Below, piece after piece: positions 1 to 6,622 of a DNA stretch of 15,129 nt; position 1 is the first letter of the stretch; every line of letters begins with the position of its first letter. This stretch comes from AP-15 sp035252905 (GTDB lineage Bacteria > Pseudomonadota > Alphaproteobacteria > ATCC43930 > CGMCC-115725), in assembly GCA_035252905.1 (NCBI GenBank), contig DATFCQ010000348.1, positions 1 to 15,129 on the forward strand, given 5' to 3'. Below the pieces are notes generated by a model. That model searched no databases. It was not told where the DNA came from and saw only the letters and a program-made list of their open reading frames with translations. The position numbers and the translations under genes were made by a program.

Positions 1-264
1 GCCGCTTCGCGCCCCTCGGCCGCATTCGCCGCCGCCGCGGCCAAGATCCGCGCCGGCAGCGCCGCCGGCAGGGTCGCCGAGATCGCCCATCAGGTGCACG
101 GCGCGATCGGCTTCACCCACGAGCATTCCCTGCATCGCCTGACCCGGCGGCTGTGGTCGTGGCGCGACGAGTTCGGCAGCGAAAGCTGCTGGTCCCTCGA
201 ACTCGGCCGCAGGACGCTGCAGGCCGGCGCCGACGCGCTGTGGCCGGCGATGACCGAGCGCTGA
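1..264 (+). CDS. Acyl-CoA dehydrogenase, C-terminal fragment (5' end outside window)
   Basis: Frame 1 is open from the window edge to TGA at 262-264, giving the last 87 residues of a protein that begins upstream. The segment HQVHGAIGFTHEHSLHR followed by LTRRLWSWRDEFGSE is the usual C-terminal helical-bundle signature of acyl-CoA dehydrogenases, where a Gly-Ala-Ile-Gly-Phe-Thr turn sits near the FAD of the partner subunit. Such enzymes are cytoplasmic flavoproteins that put an alpha-beta double bond into acyl-CoA thioesters and pass electrons to ETF. The acyl substrate cannot be told from this fragment. It is not the same kind of protein as the acyl-CoA dehydrogenase-like protein encoded at 2297-3427, whose C-terminus lacks this signature. 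The gene is followed by a long non-coding stretch, so it is probably last in its operon. Confidence 0.85.
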   Translation, partial: AASRPSAAFAAAAAKIRAGSAAGRVAEIAHQVHGAIGFTHEHSLHRLTRRLWSWRDEFGSESCWSLELGRRTLQAGADALWPAMTER

Positions 265-534
265 TCGATATACTTCCTGCCTCAAGGCTCCAGCGGCAGC
301 GCCGCGTATCGCAGGTCATCCGATACGAGAGGCTTGCCGTACCTGGCAAATACCTCAGACAGATTTGTCAAACGCCTCAAGAGAGGATCACAGAGAGGCA
401 GCCTCCGCAGGCGCGCCGCAGCGGCCCAAAGCGGCGATGTACAGTCTCTCTGTCCGCGTTCCCGCTCTTGCCCCTTTGGGGCAATGATCAGGTCGGTTGA
501 TTTCTCATCAAACGAGGCATGATAGTTCCGCGGA
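265..534. other. Non-coding stretch with no convincing gene
   Basis: This is the left part of a 489-base gap between the acyl-CoA dehydrogenase stop and the regulator start. Short open frames here have no recognisable protein features and lack good ribosome sites. Apart from a small hairpin at 468-484 and an 8-bp inverted repeat (390-397 with 446-453) I see nothing in it. It is somewhat less G+C rich than the genes around it. Confidence 0.5.
468..484. other. Small perfect hairpin
   Basis: TTGCCCC and GGGGCAA form a perfect 7-bp stem with a TTT loop. No T-run follows on either strand, so it is not a classical intrinsic terminator, though it could protect the 3' end of the upstream acyl-CoA dehydrogenase transcript about 200 bases away. 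Its function is unknown. Confidence 0.35.
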
Positions 535-715
535 GGAGGCTTATCCCGTTGCTTCCGGTAGACTCAATATCTGGTTGTCATGGCCGGACTTGATCCGGCT
601 ATCCACGCCGCGAAACCGGCTCCAGCGCTGGCAAACGCGTGGATGCCCGGGTCGAGCCCGGGCATGACGTAAGATACAAAACCTGGTAGTACCGGAATAA
701 TCGGGATAAGCCTCC
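535..715. repeat. Nested inverted-repeat element, MITE-like or compound palindromic repeat
   Basis: The outer arms are 535-560 and 690-715, 26 bp each. Each contains GGAGGCTTATCCCG and TTCCGGTA (or their complements) at identical spacing, and only 3 of 26 positions differ. Inside lies a second palindrome, 577-608 against 637-668, pairing at 26 of 32 positions. The inner part is of the type seen repeatedly in alphaproteobacterial genomes; its false translation gives peptides such as MPGLDPGIHAF. The element ends 38 bases before the regulator's GTG start, so it must lie in or next to the regulator's promoter or leader, and a transcript through it could fold into a long stem. There is no transposase and no clear target-site duplication. 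Confidence 0.7.
577..668. repeat. Inner palindromic repeat (GTCATG...CATGAC type)
   Basis: Arm 577-608 begins GTCATGGCCGGACTTGATCC. Arm 637-668 ends CGAGCCCGGGCATGAC and is its imperfect complement at 26 of 32 positions; some of the mismatches would be G-U pairs in RNA. The 28-base centre contains a smaller palindrome, CCAGCGCTGG. This is an abundant intergenic repeat type in Bradyrhizobium-like genomes from general knowledge. Copy number in this genome cannot be judged from one window. Confidence 0.7.
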
Positions 716-743
716 CTCGGAGAACGTCCTTCCGAACGGTGCC

Positions 744-748
744 AGGAG
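744..748 (+). promoter_or_regulatory. Ribosome binding site deciding the regulator start
   Basis: AGGAG lies 5 bases before the GTG at 754. The upstream in-frame GTG at 739 has no Shine-Dalgarno sequence and would add only five residues before the conserved EFIFGDHRLD start, so 754 is the better start. Confidence 0.6.
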
Positions 749-753
749 CGGAC

Positions 754-2418
754 GTGGAATTCATCTTTGGCGATCATCGGCTCGACACCGAGCGGCGGGA
801 ACTTCGCCGCGCCGGAGAGCCGATCCCGTTGCAGCCGCAGGTGTTCGACCTGCTGGTCTATCTGGTGCGCAACCGCGAGCGCGTCGTCAGCAAGGACGAT
901 CTGCTGGCGGCGGTATGGGGCGGCAGGATCGTCTCGGAATCGACGCTCACCAGCCGCATCAACGCGGTGCGCAAGGCGATCGGCGACAATGGCGCCGCGC
1001 AGCATCTGATCCGGACCGTGCCCCGTCGGGGCATCCGCTTCGTCGGGACCGTACGGGAGGAGCCGCAGCCCGCAGCGGCCGATCTCTCGCCGGCGGTTGT
1101 CGCGCGCGCGCTCGTCGACAAGCCGTCGATCGCGGTGCTGCCCTTTGCCAATATGACCGGCGATCCGGCGCAGGATTATTTCGTCGACGGCATGGTCGAG
1201 GAGATCATCACCGCGCTGTCGCGGATCCGCTGGCTTTTGGTCATCGCCCGCAATTCCAGCTTCACCTACAAGGGCCAAGTCGTCGACGTCAGCGAGATCG
1301 GGCGCGAACTCGGCGTGCGCTACGTGCTCGAAGGCTCGGTCAGGAAGGCGGGCGAGCGGGTGCGCATCGCCGCGCAATTGATCGACGCCGCGACGGATGC
1401 GCACCTCTGGGCCGATCGCTTCGACAGCTCGCTCGCAGACGTGTTCGAGCTTCAGGATCAGGTCGCCGTCAGCGTCGCCGGTGTGATCGAGCCGGCCTTG
1501 CAGATCGCTGAAACCGAGCGTTTGGCCGGGCGCCGAACGGACGATCTGACCGCCTACGACCTCTATCTGCGCGCCTATGCGACGTTCTTCTCATCGGCGA
1601 CGAAAATCCCCGAGGCGCTCTGTCTGCTCGAGCACGCGGTCGCGCGTGATCCGCACTACGGACCCGCCCTCGCCTGGGCGGCGGTCTGCTGTCTGCGGCT
1701 GTGCATGGACGGCCGCAGCGGAGATCCGCAGGATGACGGCCGCAAGGCCGTCGATTTCGCCCGGCGGGCGCTGCAGGTGGCCGGCGATGATCCCGGCATC
1801 CTCGCCAACGCCGCCCTCGCACTGGCGTATTTCGGCGAGGACATCGCGGCAATGACCGCATTGGCTGATCGTGCGCTCTCGCTCAATCCAAGCTTCGCCC
1901 GCGGATGGTACATCAGCGGCTGCCTCAGACACTGGGCGGGTCATCCCGAGCTTGCCATCGACCATATCGAGACGTCGCTGCGTCTCAGCCCGCGCGCGCG
2001 GGTCGGCTTGCCTTTCACAATTATCGGAGCGACGCATTTCGTCAGCCGGCGCTTCGACGAGGCCGTGCCGAAGCTCCTCTTCGCAATCCAGGAGGACCCC
2101 GATTATCCTCCTCCCTACCGCTATCTCGCCGCATGCTATGCGCAGATGGGGCGGCTCGACGATGCGAAGGAGGTCGTCCGGCGGCTGCGCGCGATCACGC
2201 GCCTCGTGGTGCCGAGCTTTGCCCAGCTTCGCAATCCCGCTCACCGCGAGCTGCTCCTTTCGGGGCTGCGCTTGGCGGCCGGCGAGGCATTACCCGTCAG
2301 CCGGCAAAAAGCTGATCGTAGGACAATCCCCAGGGCGGGCGCAGAAAGCCGAGCGCGCGCACGTCCTCAAACCAATAGCCGAACGGCGAGGACCGGGAGA
2401 GGGTCCCGCCGCCAATGA
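754..2418 (+). CDS. Winged-helix transcriptional regulator with TolB-like domain and TPR repeats (CadC/OmpR-type DNA binding)
   Basis: From GTG 754 the product is 554 residues. Residues 1-100 are an OmpR/CadC-type winged helix (LQPQVFDLLVYLVRNRERVV, then LLAAVWGGRIVSESTLTSRI and TVPRRGIRFVG). Residues 124-225 form the TolB N-terminal-like domain found in this regulator/cyclase group (PSIAVLPFANMTGDPAQDYF, then VRYVLEGSVRKAGERVRIAA and AHLWADRFD). From about 265 to 510 it is TPR-like helical repeats. No membrane segment or cyclase catalytic domain is seen, so it is probably a soluble DNA-binding protein whose TPR part senses a partner. The last 42 residues are rich in Arg, Ala and Thr and unlike the family. 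They are read from the antisense of the convergent gene (122-bp overlap), as if an earlier stop had been lost. It may control the convergent flavoprotein/methyltransferase pair, but no operator is visible. Confidence 0.85.
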   Translation: MEFIFGDHRLDTERRELRRAGEPIPLQPQVFDLLVYLVRNRERVVSKDDLLAAVWGGRIVSESTLTSRINAVRKAIGDNGAAQHLIRTVPRRGIRFVGTVREEPQPAAADLSPAVVARALVDKPSIAVLPFANMTGDPAQDYFVDGMVEEIITALSRIRWLLVIARNSSFTYKGQVVDVSEIGRELGVRYVLEGSVRKAGERVRIAAQLIDAATDAHLWADRFDSSLADVFELQDQVAVSVAGVIEPALQIAETERLAGRRTDDLTAYDLYLRAYATFFSSATKIPEALCLLEHAVARDPHYGPALAWAAVCCLRLCMDGRSGDPQDDGRKAVDFARRALQVAGDDPGILANAALALAYFGEDIAAMTALADRALSLNPSFARGWYISGCLRHWAGHPELAIDHIETSLRLSPRARVGLPFTIIGATHFVSRRFDEAVPKLLFAIQEDPDYPPPYRYLAACYAQMGRLDDAKEVVRRLRAITRLVVPSFAQLRNPAHRELLLSGLRLAAGEALPVSRQKADRRTIPRAGAESRARARPQTNSRTARTGRGSRRQ

Positions 2419-3427
2419 CCCGGCATATCCGGCGCAGCACCGATTCCGCCAATTCGGCGATCGCCGTCTTTGCCTGCACGGCGCGAAGGCGGCTGTCCGC
2501 GTCCTTCTCCACGGCCTGCAGCATGCCTTCGTAGGCTTGCGCGAGCAGCCAGCCCTCCAGTTCGGCCCGCGCCCATTCCACCCGCTCATAGGCGCGCAGC
2601 CCCTCCCGCCGGGCGACCTGCTCGCGCGCCGTGGCGAGTGCGACTTCCGCCACGCCGGCAATGACGGCGGTGAAGCAGCACTGGGTCAGCCCACCGCTCG
2701 CTGCCTGGATCGCGGCAAGCTGGCCCGGCCAGGCGATGCGTATGGCCGGGAAGTCGTTGAATGACATTGCATGGCTTTGGGTGGCGGCCATTCCCTGGCC
2801 ATCCCATGCGGCCGTCAGGGTCACTCCGACCGAGCCGTCCCACGGCACTTTGCGCATGTCCAGAAAGAACAGGTCCGGCGCCGTCTCTCCTTCCGGCACG
2901 GCGACGGTGATCATGAACGAGGTGATCCCCGACCCGCTGCCAAAATTCTTCTTTCCGCTGAGCCGGTAATTGCCATCAGACGTCTCGCGTCTGGCTATGG
3001 CCTTTGTCCTGCCGAGGTCGCCCGAGGCGCCAGGCTCGGAGGCAATGGTTCCCCACCATGCGCCGTCGCATACGGTGCCGAAAATCGACCGCCGCTGCGC
3101 CTGCCAGGCCGCTTGAAACGGCGCCGGCGCCTCCGGCGTCGCCATCCAGAAGTTCAACACCGCCGGGTGCATCGCGCAGACCAGCGCGACCGAGGAATCG
3201 CCGTGCGCGAGGACCCGGAGCATATCGCAGATCGGACGCGCTGAACGCTGCACGCTTTCCCAGATGCCTCCCGCTTCGACCGGGACCCCGATCAGCAGAA
3301 AGCCGGCCTCCCGCAATCGTGCGAAATCCTCGGCGACCAGCCCGCGCCGCTGCTGGCGCTCCCGACGTTCTGCGGCGAACTCGGCGGATAAGGCCTGGAC
3401 GTTTTCGAAAACAGCACCGGCTTCCAT
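2297..3427 (-). CDS. Acyl-CoA dehydrogenase-fold flavoprotein, possibly monooxygenase-like
   Basis: The 376-residue product has the acyl-CoA dehydrogenase layout: helical N-domain (to about 120), beta domain with TIASEPGASGDLGRTKA at 127-143 and YRLSGKKNFGSGSGITSF at 154-171 (flavin-binding region), and a C-terminal helical bundle. The end (RSSPFGYWFEDVRALGFLRP) lacks the YEGT-type segment that carries the catalytic Glu in medium-chain dehydrogenases and resembles the ends of dehydrogenase-fold flavin monooxygenases of the DszC/HsaA sort. A dehydrogenase with its base elsewhere is also possible; the substrate is unknown. The start ATG at 3427-3425 has GGGAG nine bases upstream. It lies 30 bases after the methyltransferase gene on the same strand, so the two are probably cotranscribed. 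Its 3' end overlaps the convergent regulator gene. Confidence 0.8.
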   Translation of the reverse strand: MEAGAVFENVQALSAEFAAERRERQQRRGLVAEDFARLREAGFLLIGVPVEAGGIWESVQRSARPICDMLRVLAHGDSSVALVCAMHPAVLNFWMATPEAPAPFQAAWQAQRRSIFGTVCDGAWWGTIASEPGASGDLGRTKAIARRETSDGNYRLSGKKNFGSGSGITSFMITVAVPEGETAPDLFFLDMRKVPWDGSVGVTLTAAWDGQGMAATQSHAMSFNDFPAIRIAWPGQLAAIQAASGGLTQCCFTAVIAGVAEVALATAREQVARREGLRAYERVEWARAELEGWLLAQAYEGMLQAVEKDADSRLRAVQAKTAIAELAESVLRRICRVIGGGTLSRSSPFGYWFEDVRALGFLRPPWGLSYDQLFAG

Positions 3428-3457
3428 GTTCGGCTTCTCCCTGTTCCCGCGAGCGCT

Positions 3458-4792
3458 TCATCGCGGTTTCGTCCCGACCGCGCAGTGATGCGGCATGGCG
3501 ATGAATGCCGTGCCTTCGGCTTCGGCTTGTGCCACGGCGTTCTGCCACTCGGGGATCTCCTCGCCGCCCAGCACGGCAAGGGCTTGTTGCCGAAAGATCC
3601 GGAACCGCGGGTCTTCCGGCGTGACGGCCGTGAGCTGCGGAAAGAACCGCAATCGCGTCAGGCCCGCCGCGCGAAACCGTCGGTACAGATCGGCATCGGC
3701 GCATCCTCCCGGAACAACGCCGGCGCCGAACAGCCCGGGCGCCTCCAGTTTGGACTTCGTCCCGCCGCTCAGAGGCAGGTTCACCCATGCCGGGATGTCG
3801 ACCGCCCGCACGACAATGCCGACGCGCCCGCCGGGCTTGGTCACTCGCAGCATCTCGGACAACATCCGATCGGCGTCGCCTTCCTCCAAGACCGTACTGG
3901 AAAGCGCAACATCGACGTTCTCGTCGGGAAAAGGCAGCGTCTCGGCACGACCCTCGTGAAAGGCGATCCTGTCCCCATATTCCTCGCGCCGAGCGAGCCG
4001 ACGCGCCTCGCCAACGAGGTAGGGGCTGACGTCGACGCCGAGCAGCCGGTTGGCTCCCATGCTGCGGCGGGCGACTTCGCGAATGACAACGCCGGAGCCG
4101 CATCCGACATCGAGAACGACCTCGCCCGGCTTGATCTCCACGATGTCGAGGAGGGTCCGTATCATGCCGAGATAGGCCGAGCGGCCGCGCATCTCCAACA
4201 TTCCGACGATGCCGAGGAAGGCCCCGCCCAGCTCGATCGTGCAGTAGCGCTCGCCGAGCGCCGGAATGAGCGGCGCCCATTGGGAGGGAGCCAGCAACAA
4301 CGGCAGCAGCAGCAGCGGCGGTCCGGCTCCCCGAATTCGATAGGAGATGCCTGCAATCTCGCCCTCGCCCTCGGACAGCCGCGCCGCCGGGAGCGATCGC
4401 TCGCGATCGATCCGCCCGAGGAAATCGAGCAGCGCAGAGCCGATTTCAGCAGCGCGATCCGCCGCCAGATCCGACCACATCAGGCTTTCGTAATCATGCA
4501 ACGCGACTTTGGAGGCTCCCTTGATGATCTCCACAGCCTGAAGGACGCGCTGCGCCGCGTTCCCGCGGTCGCCTGTGATCACCAATATGCGGGAGGTCAA
4601 CCCCGCCAATCCCCGTGAGTCCAATACCAAGGGACAGAGGAGGCTCAGCGACGCGACGCGCTCGGGATGGGCGCTTGCAAGACCCCGCCAATCGGTATCT
4701 TCCCGGGCGGCGATATGGGCCTGCGCGATCCCGAGCTCCTGAAACAGGCGGAGCAGCGGTTCTTCGAGAGTGGAGGCGGTGCCGTCGGTCAT
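3458..4792 (-). CDS. SAM-dependent methyltransferase with degenerate, rearranged alpha/beta-hydrolase segments
   Basis: From ATG 4792 (GGGGTGAG lies five bases upstream; a GTG at 4798 would add two residues) the product is 444 residues. Residues 225-430 are a class I methyltransferase: motif I VVLDVGCGSGV (225-235), an acidic residue in GVDVS that should bind the SAM ribose, AETLPFPDENVDVALSS as motif II region, and RVTKPGGRVGIVV. The first 190 residues look like alpha/beta-hydrolase pieces in the wrong order. LGIAQAHIAAREDTDW, HPERVASLSLLCP, ILVITGD and SALLDFL resemble the back half of a hydrolase, and ISYRIRGAGPPLLLLP, then APLIPALGERY, resemble the front half of another. The expected GxSxG nucleophile elbow reads as AREDTD, so hydrolase activity is unlikely. 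The methyl acceptor is unknown. It lies upstream of the flavoprotein gene in a probable operon. Confidence 0.75.
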   Translation of the reverse strand: MTDGTASTLEEPLLRLFQELGIAQAHIAAREDTDWRGLASAHPERVASLSLLCPLVLDSRGLAGLTSRILVITGDRGNAAQRVLQAVEIIKGASKVALHDYESLMWSDLAADRAAEIGSALLDFLGRIDRERSLPAARLSEGEGEIAGISYRIRGAGPPLLLLPLLLAPSQWAPLIPALGERYCTIELGGAFLGIVGMLEMRGRSAYLGMIRTLLDIVEIKPGEVVLDVGCGSGVVIREVARRSMGANRLLGVDVSPYLVGEARRLARREEYGDRIAFHEGRAETLPFPDENVDVALSSTVLEEGDADRMLSEMLRVTKPGGRVGIVVRAVDIPAWVNLPLSGGTKSKLEAPGLFGAGVVPGGCADADLYRRFRAAGLTRLRFFPQLTAVTPEDPRFRIFRQQALAVLGGEEIPEWQNAVAQAEAEGTAFIAMPHHCAVGTKPR

Positions 4793-5037
4793 ACTCACTC
4801 ACCCCGCTTCATCTCTGCCCCCTCCGGACAACAGGCCTATGCTACGCAACCTGACGCGCGAAATCCTTGTCGTCTGGTTGATTTGCCCTTCAGAGGCGCA
4901 TGATAATTCATTGAAACTGTCGTCCAGGGAGCCGGTTATCGGCTTCCTCTCCGTGCCGCCGCGATGCTCGATGGATCTCCGCCGGCATTGCCTCAGCTAG
5001 AACGGATGCCGGCAATGCGCCGCGCGCTGACCAAGCG
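4793..5037. other. Intergenic region upstream of the methyltransferase gene
   Basis: This 245-base gap separates two minus-strand genes and must contain the promoter of the methyltransferase/flavoprotein unit if that unit is separate from the glycosyltransferase gene. No convincing promoter boxes or gene were found. Near its right edge is the hairpin at 4981-5013. Confidence 0.4.
4981..5013 (-). terminator. Possible hairpin after the glycosyltransferase gene
   Basis: GCCGGCAT (4981-4988) and ATGCCGGC (5006-5013) form a perfect 8-bp stem with a 17-base loop, 25 bases past the glycosyltransferase stop. An overlapping alternative pairing (4985-4992 with 5011-5018) exists. No T-run follows, so an intrinsic terminator is only a possibility. 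Confidence 0.3.
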
Positions 5038-5952
5038 CTAAAGGGCAGGGTGAGAGAGCCCGGCGGTCTCTCCGGCAGCGGCCGGAACTGACGGCGCGGG
5101 CCGCGCGACCATCCCGAATGCGCGCGCCGCCGAGCCGCGATAGCGCGCCATGAAGTGCTGGAAAGTCAGACCCGGGGAGCGGCGGTGGGCCTCCATGAAC
5201 AGGCGGTTCAACGCCCGTTTGCGGGCGAAGCCCCGCAGTGCCGCCGCGCGGGTCGCGGCGAGACCAAAACCGTCGCCTGTGCGCAGCCGCGCCAGATAGG
5301 CCGAATAGGCGGCCTCGAAGCGCATGCCCGAGGTCTCTTCGTGGCACAGCGAGCCGGGCACGACGCAATACCGGTAGAATGCGCGCGGGAATGTCGGCAG
5401 AAAGCCCAATTGCTCGATCAGCCGCAGATTGGCGACGACGTCCTCGGCGTATTCGACGCCGGCCAGGCGGGGGACGGCGAGCGAGCGGCGCAATAACGGG
5501 AACAGCGGGACGCCGAGATCGAGCAGGTCTTCCGCCGACAGCCGAGGCGCGAACGGCTCACGGGACGGAGCCGTATAAAGTTTCCCGCCGTCGGACACGA
5601 CCGCGACCCTGTCGACCACTGCGCCGTGGGCTGCGGCGAGCGGCGCCAGCGCGGCGAGGCGGCAAGGATCGTAGAGATCGTCGGCATCGAGCTGGGCGAT
5701 GATCTCGCCGCGCGCCGCCGCCAGGCCGACATTGCGGGCGTTGTGGCATCCGGAGCGGACGGCGCCGGTCGAGACAAAGCGCAGGCGCGGGTCGACAAGG
5801 CCGATCCCGGCGAGCAGGGCGGCGTAGTCCTGCCCGTCATCGGCGACGATGACCGCCTCCCAGCACGGATAGCTCTGCGCCAGCAGGCTGGCGATGCACC
5901 GGCCGATGGTCCCCTCGGCCGCGCAGGCCGGGACGATGACGGAAACCAGCAT
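5038..5952 (-). CDS. Family 2 (GT-A fold) glycosyltransferase
   Basis: The product is 304 residues. It opens with VSVIVPACAAEGTIGRCIAS and LLAQSYPCWEAVIVADDG, the nucleotide-sugar binding start of GT2 enzymes. GCHNARNVGLAAARGEIIAQ leads into LDADD at 88-92, the metal-binding DxD motif. From about 130 the sequence is less conserved and carries acceptor-side helices; there is no membrane segment, so the enzyme is probably cytoplasmic or membrane-associated. Donor and acceptor cannot be assigned, and no polysaccharide genes flank it. The start ATG at 5952-5950 has a strong GGAAGGGG sequence upstream. It faces away from the DUF29 gene across 181 bases and is probably its own transcription unit. 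Confidence 0.85.
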   Translation of the reverse strand: MLVSVIVPACAAEGTIGRCIASLLAQSYPCWEAVIVADDGQDYAALLAGIGLVDPRLRFVSTGAVRSGCHNARNVGLAAARGEIIAQLDADDLYDPCRLAALAPLAAAHGAVVDRVAVVSDGGKLYTAPSREPFAPRLSAEDLLDLGVPLFPLLRRSLAVPRLAGVEYAEDVVANLRLIEQLGFLPTFPRAFYRYCVVPGSLCHEETSGMRFEAAYSAYLARLRTGDGFGLAATRAAALRGFARKRALNRLFMEAHRRSPGLTFQHFMARYRGSAARAFGMVARPAPSVPAAAGETAGLSHPAL

Positions 5953-6119
5953 GGCAGCCCCCCTTCCGATGTGTTCGGATTATGCAGGACGGCGCGGATT
6001 CCCTCCATTGCAAACCGCTCGACTCGCTGCAGCGATGCCGCCCTCTGATGCTCCGACGCTGCGGGCGATCTCCGGTTCTGGGCGCCGCACCGCGGCCACG
6101 CTATGCTGTCGCCGGATTT

Positions 6120-6125
6120 GGAGGA
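6120..6125 (+). promoter_or_regulatory. Ribosome binding site deciding the DUF29 start
   Basis: GGAGGA sits 8 bases before ATG 6134. The reading frame is open for 80 codons further upstream, but those codons lack family similarity and overlap the opposite-strand glycosyltransferase start, so 6134 is the start. Confidence 0.65.
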
Positions 6126-6133
6126 TCGAGCCG

Positions 6134-6622
6134 ATGCCGGATGGACCGCGCCCGGATGGACCACGCTACGAGGACGACTTCTTCGCCTGGACCCAGCGTC
6201 AGGCCGCGGTGCTACGGTCCTTGGCGGTTGCCGACAACCGTTTTGATCGCGAGCACGTTGCCGAGGAGATCGAGGATTTGGGCCGGAGCGAACGCGACGC
6301 GGTGCGCAGCCAGATCCGCCGGATCATCGAGCATCTGCTCAAGCTGGCCCATTCGCCGGCCGAGCCTCCGCGCTTCGATTGGATGCAAACGGTGCTCGAG
6401 GCGCGCCAGGCGTTGTCCGACAAGATCAGCCCAACCTTGCGGCGTGACGCCGAGCAGGTTCTCGACAGGCTCTATGCCGACGGACGCAAGCGCGCCGCCG
6501 CTGCCCTGCGCCGCTACGGCGAGCCCGCCGCCGCCGATGCGCTGCCGCCGGTCTGCCCCTATTCGCTCGACGACCTCTGCCGTGAGGATTGGTATCCGGA
6601 TCGGCCTGGAGCACAGCCATGA
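6134..6622 (+). CDS. DUF29 family protein
   Basis: The 162-residue product matches the DUF29 pattern: YEDDFFAWTQRQAAVLRSL near the start, HVAEEIEDLGRSERDAVRSQ at 41-60, IIEHLLKLAHSP, then LRRDAEQVLDRLY and a C-terminal CPYSLDDLCREDWYPD at 141-156. DUF29 proteins are small, soluble, mostly helical and of unknown function; they are frequent in alphaproteobacteria and cyanobacteria. The gene begins with a tandem 15-bp duplication giving PDGPR twice. Its TGA overlaps the ATG of the PuuE-type gene in an ATGA junction, suggesting translational coupling and equal expression. No role in ureide metabolism is known to me for this family. Confidence 0.85.
   Translation: MPDGPRPDGPRYEDDFFAWTQRQAAVLRSLAVADNRFDREHVAEEIEDLGRSERDAVRSQIRRIIEHLLKLAHSPAEPPRFDWMQTVLEARQALSDKISPTLRRDAEQVLDRLYADGRKRAAAALRRYGEPAAADALPPVCPYSLDDLCREDWYPDRPGAQP

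Noticed and set aside
390..453. ACAGAGAG/CTCTCTGT inverted repeat in the first non-coding gap
   Set aside because: Eight base pairs across a 48-base loop is weak and of low complexity; chance is likely.
739..753. Upstream GTG at 739 as regulator start
   Set aside because: No Shine-Dalgarno sequence precedes it, while AGGAG stands five bases before GTG 754, where conserved sequence begins.
564..764. Small minus-strand protein containing MPGLDPGIHAF
   Set aside because: The peptide is the known false translation of the inner palindromic repeat, not a gene.
2976..4280. Open frame of 434 codons on the minus strand
   Set aside because: It lies across the methyltransferase and flavoprotein genes in another frame, is extremely Arg-rich and has no family motif; a high-G+C shadow.
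4291..4320. CAG triplet run within the methyltransferase gene
   Set aside because: It only encodes the Leu-rich hydrolase-like strand on the minus strand and is too short to be a repeat of interest.
5979..5984. CATAAT-like -10 box (minus strand) for the glycosyltransferase gene
   Set aside because: No -35 box at 16-18 bases; the nearest candidate, TTGCAA, is 23 bases away.
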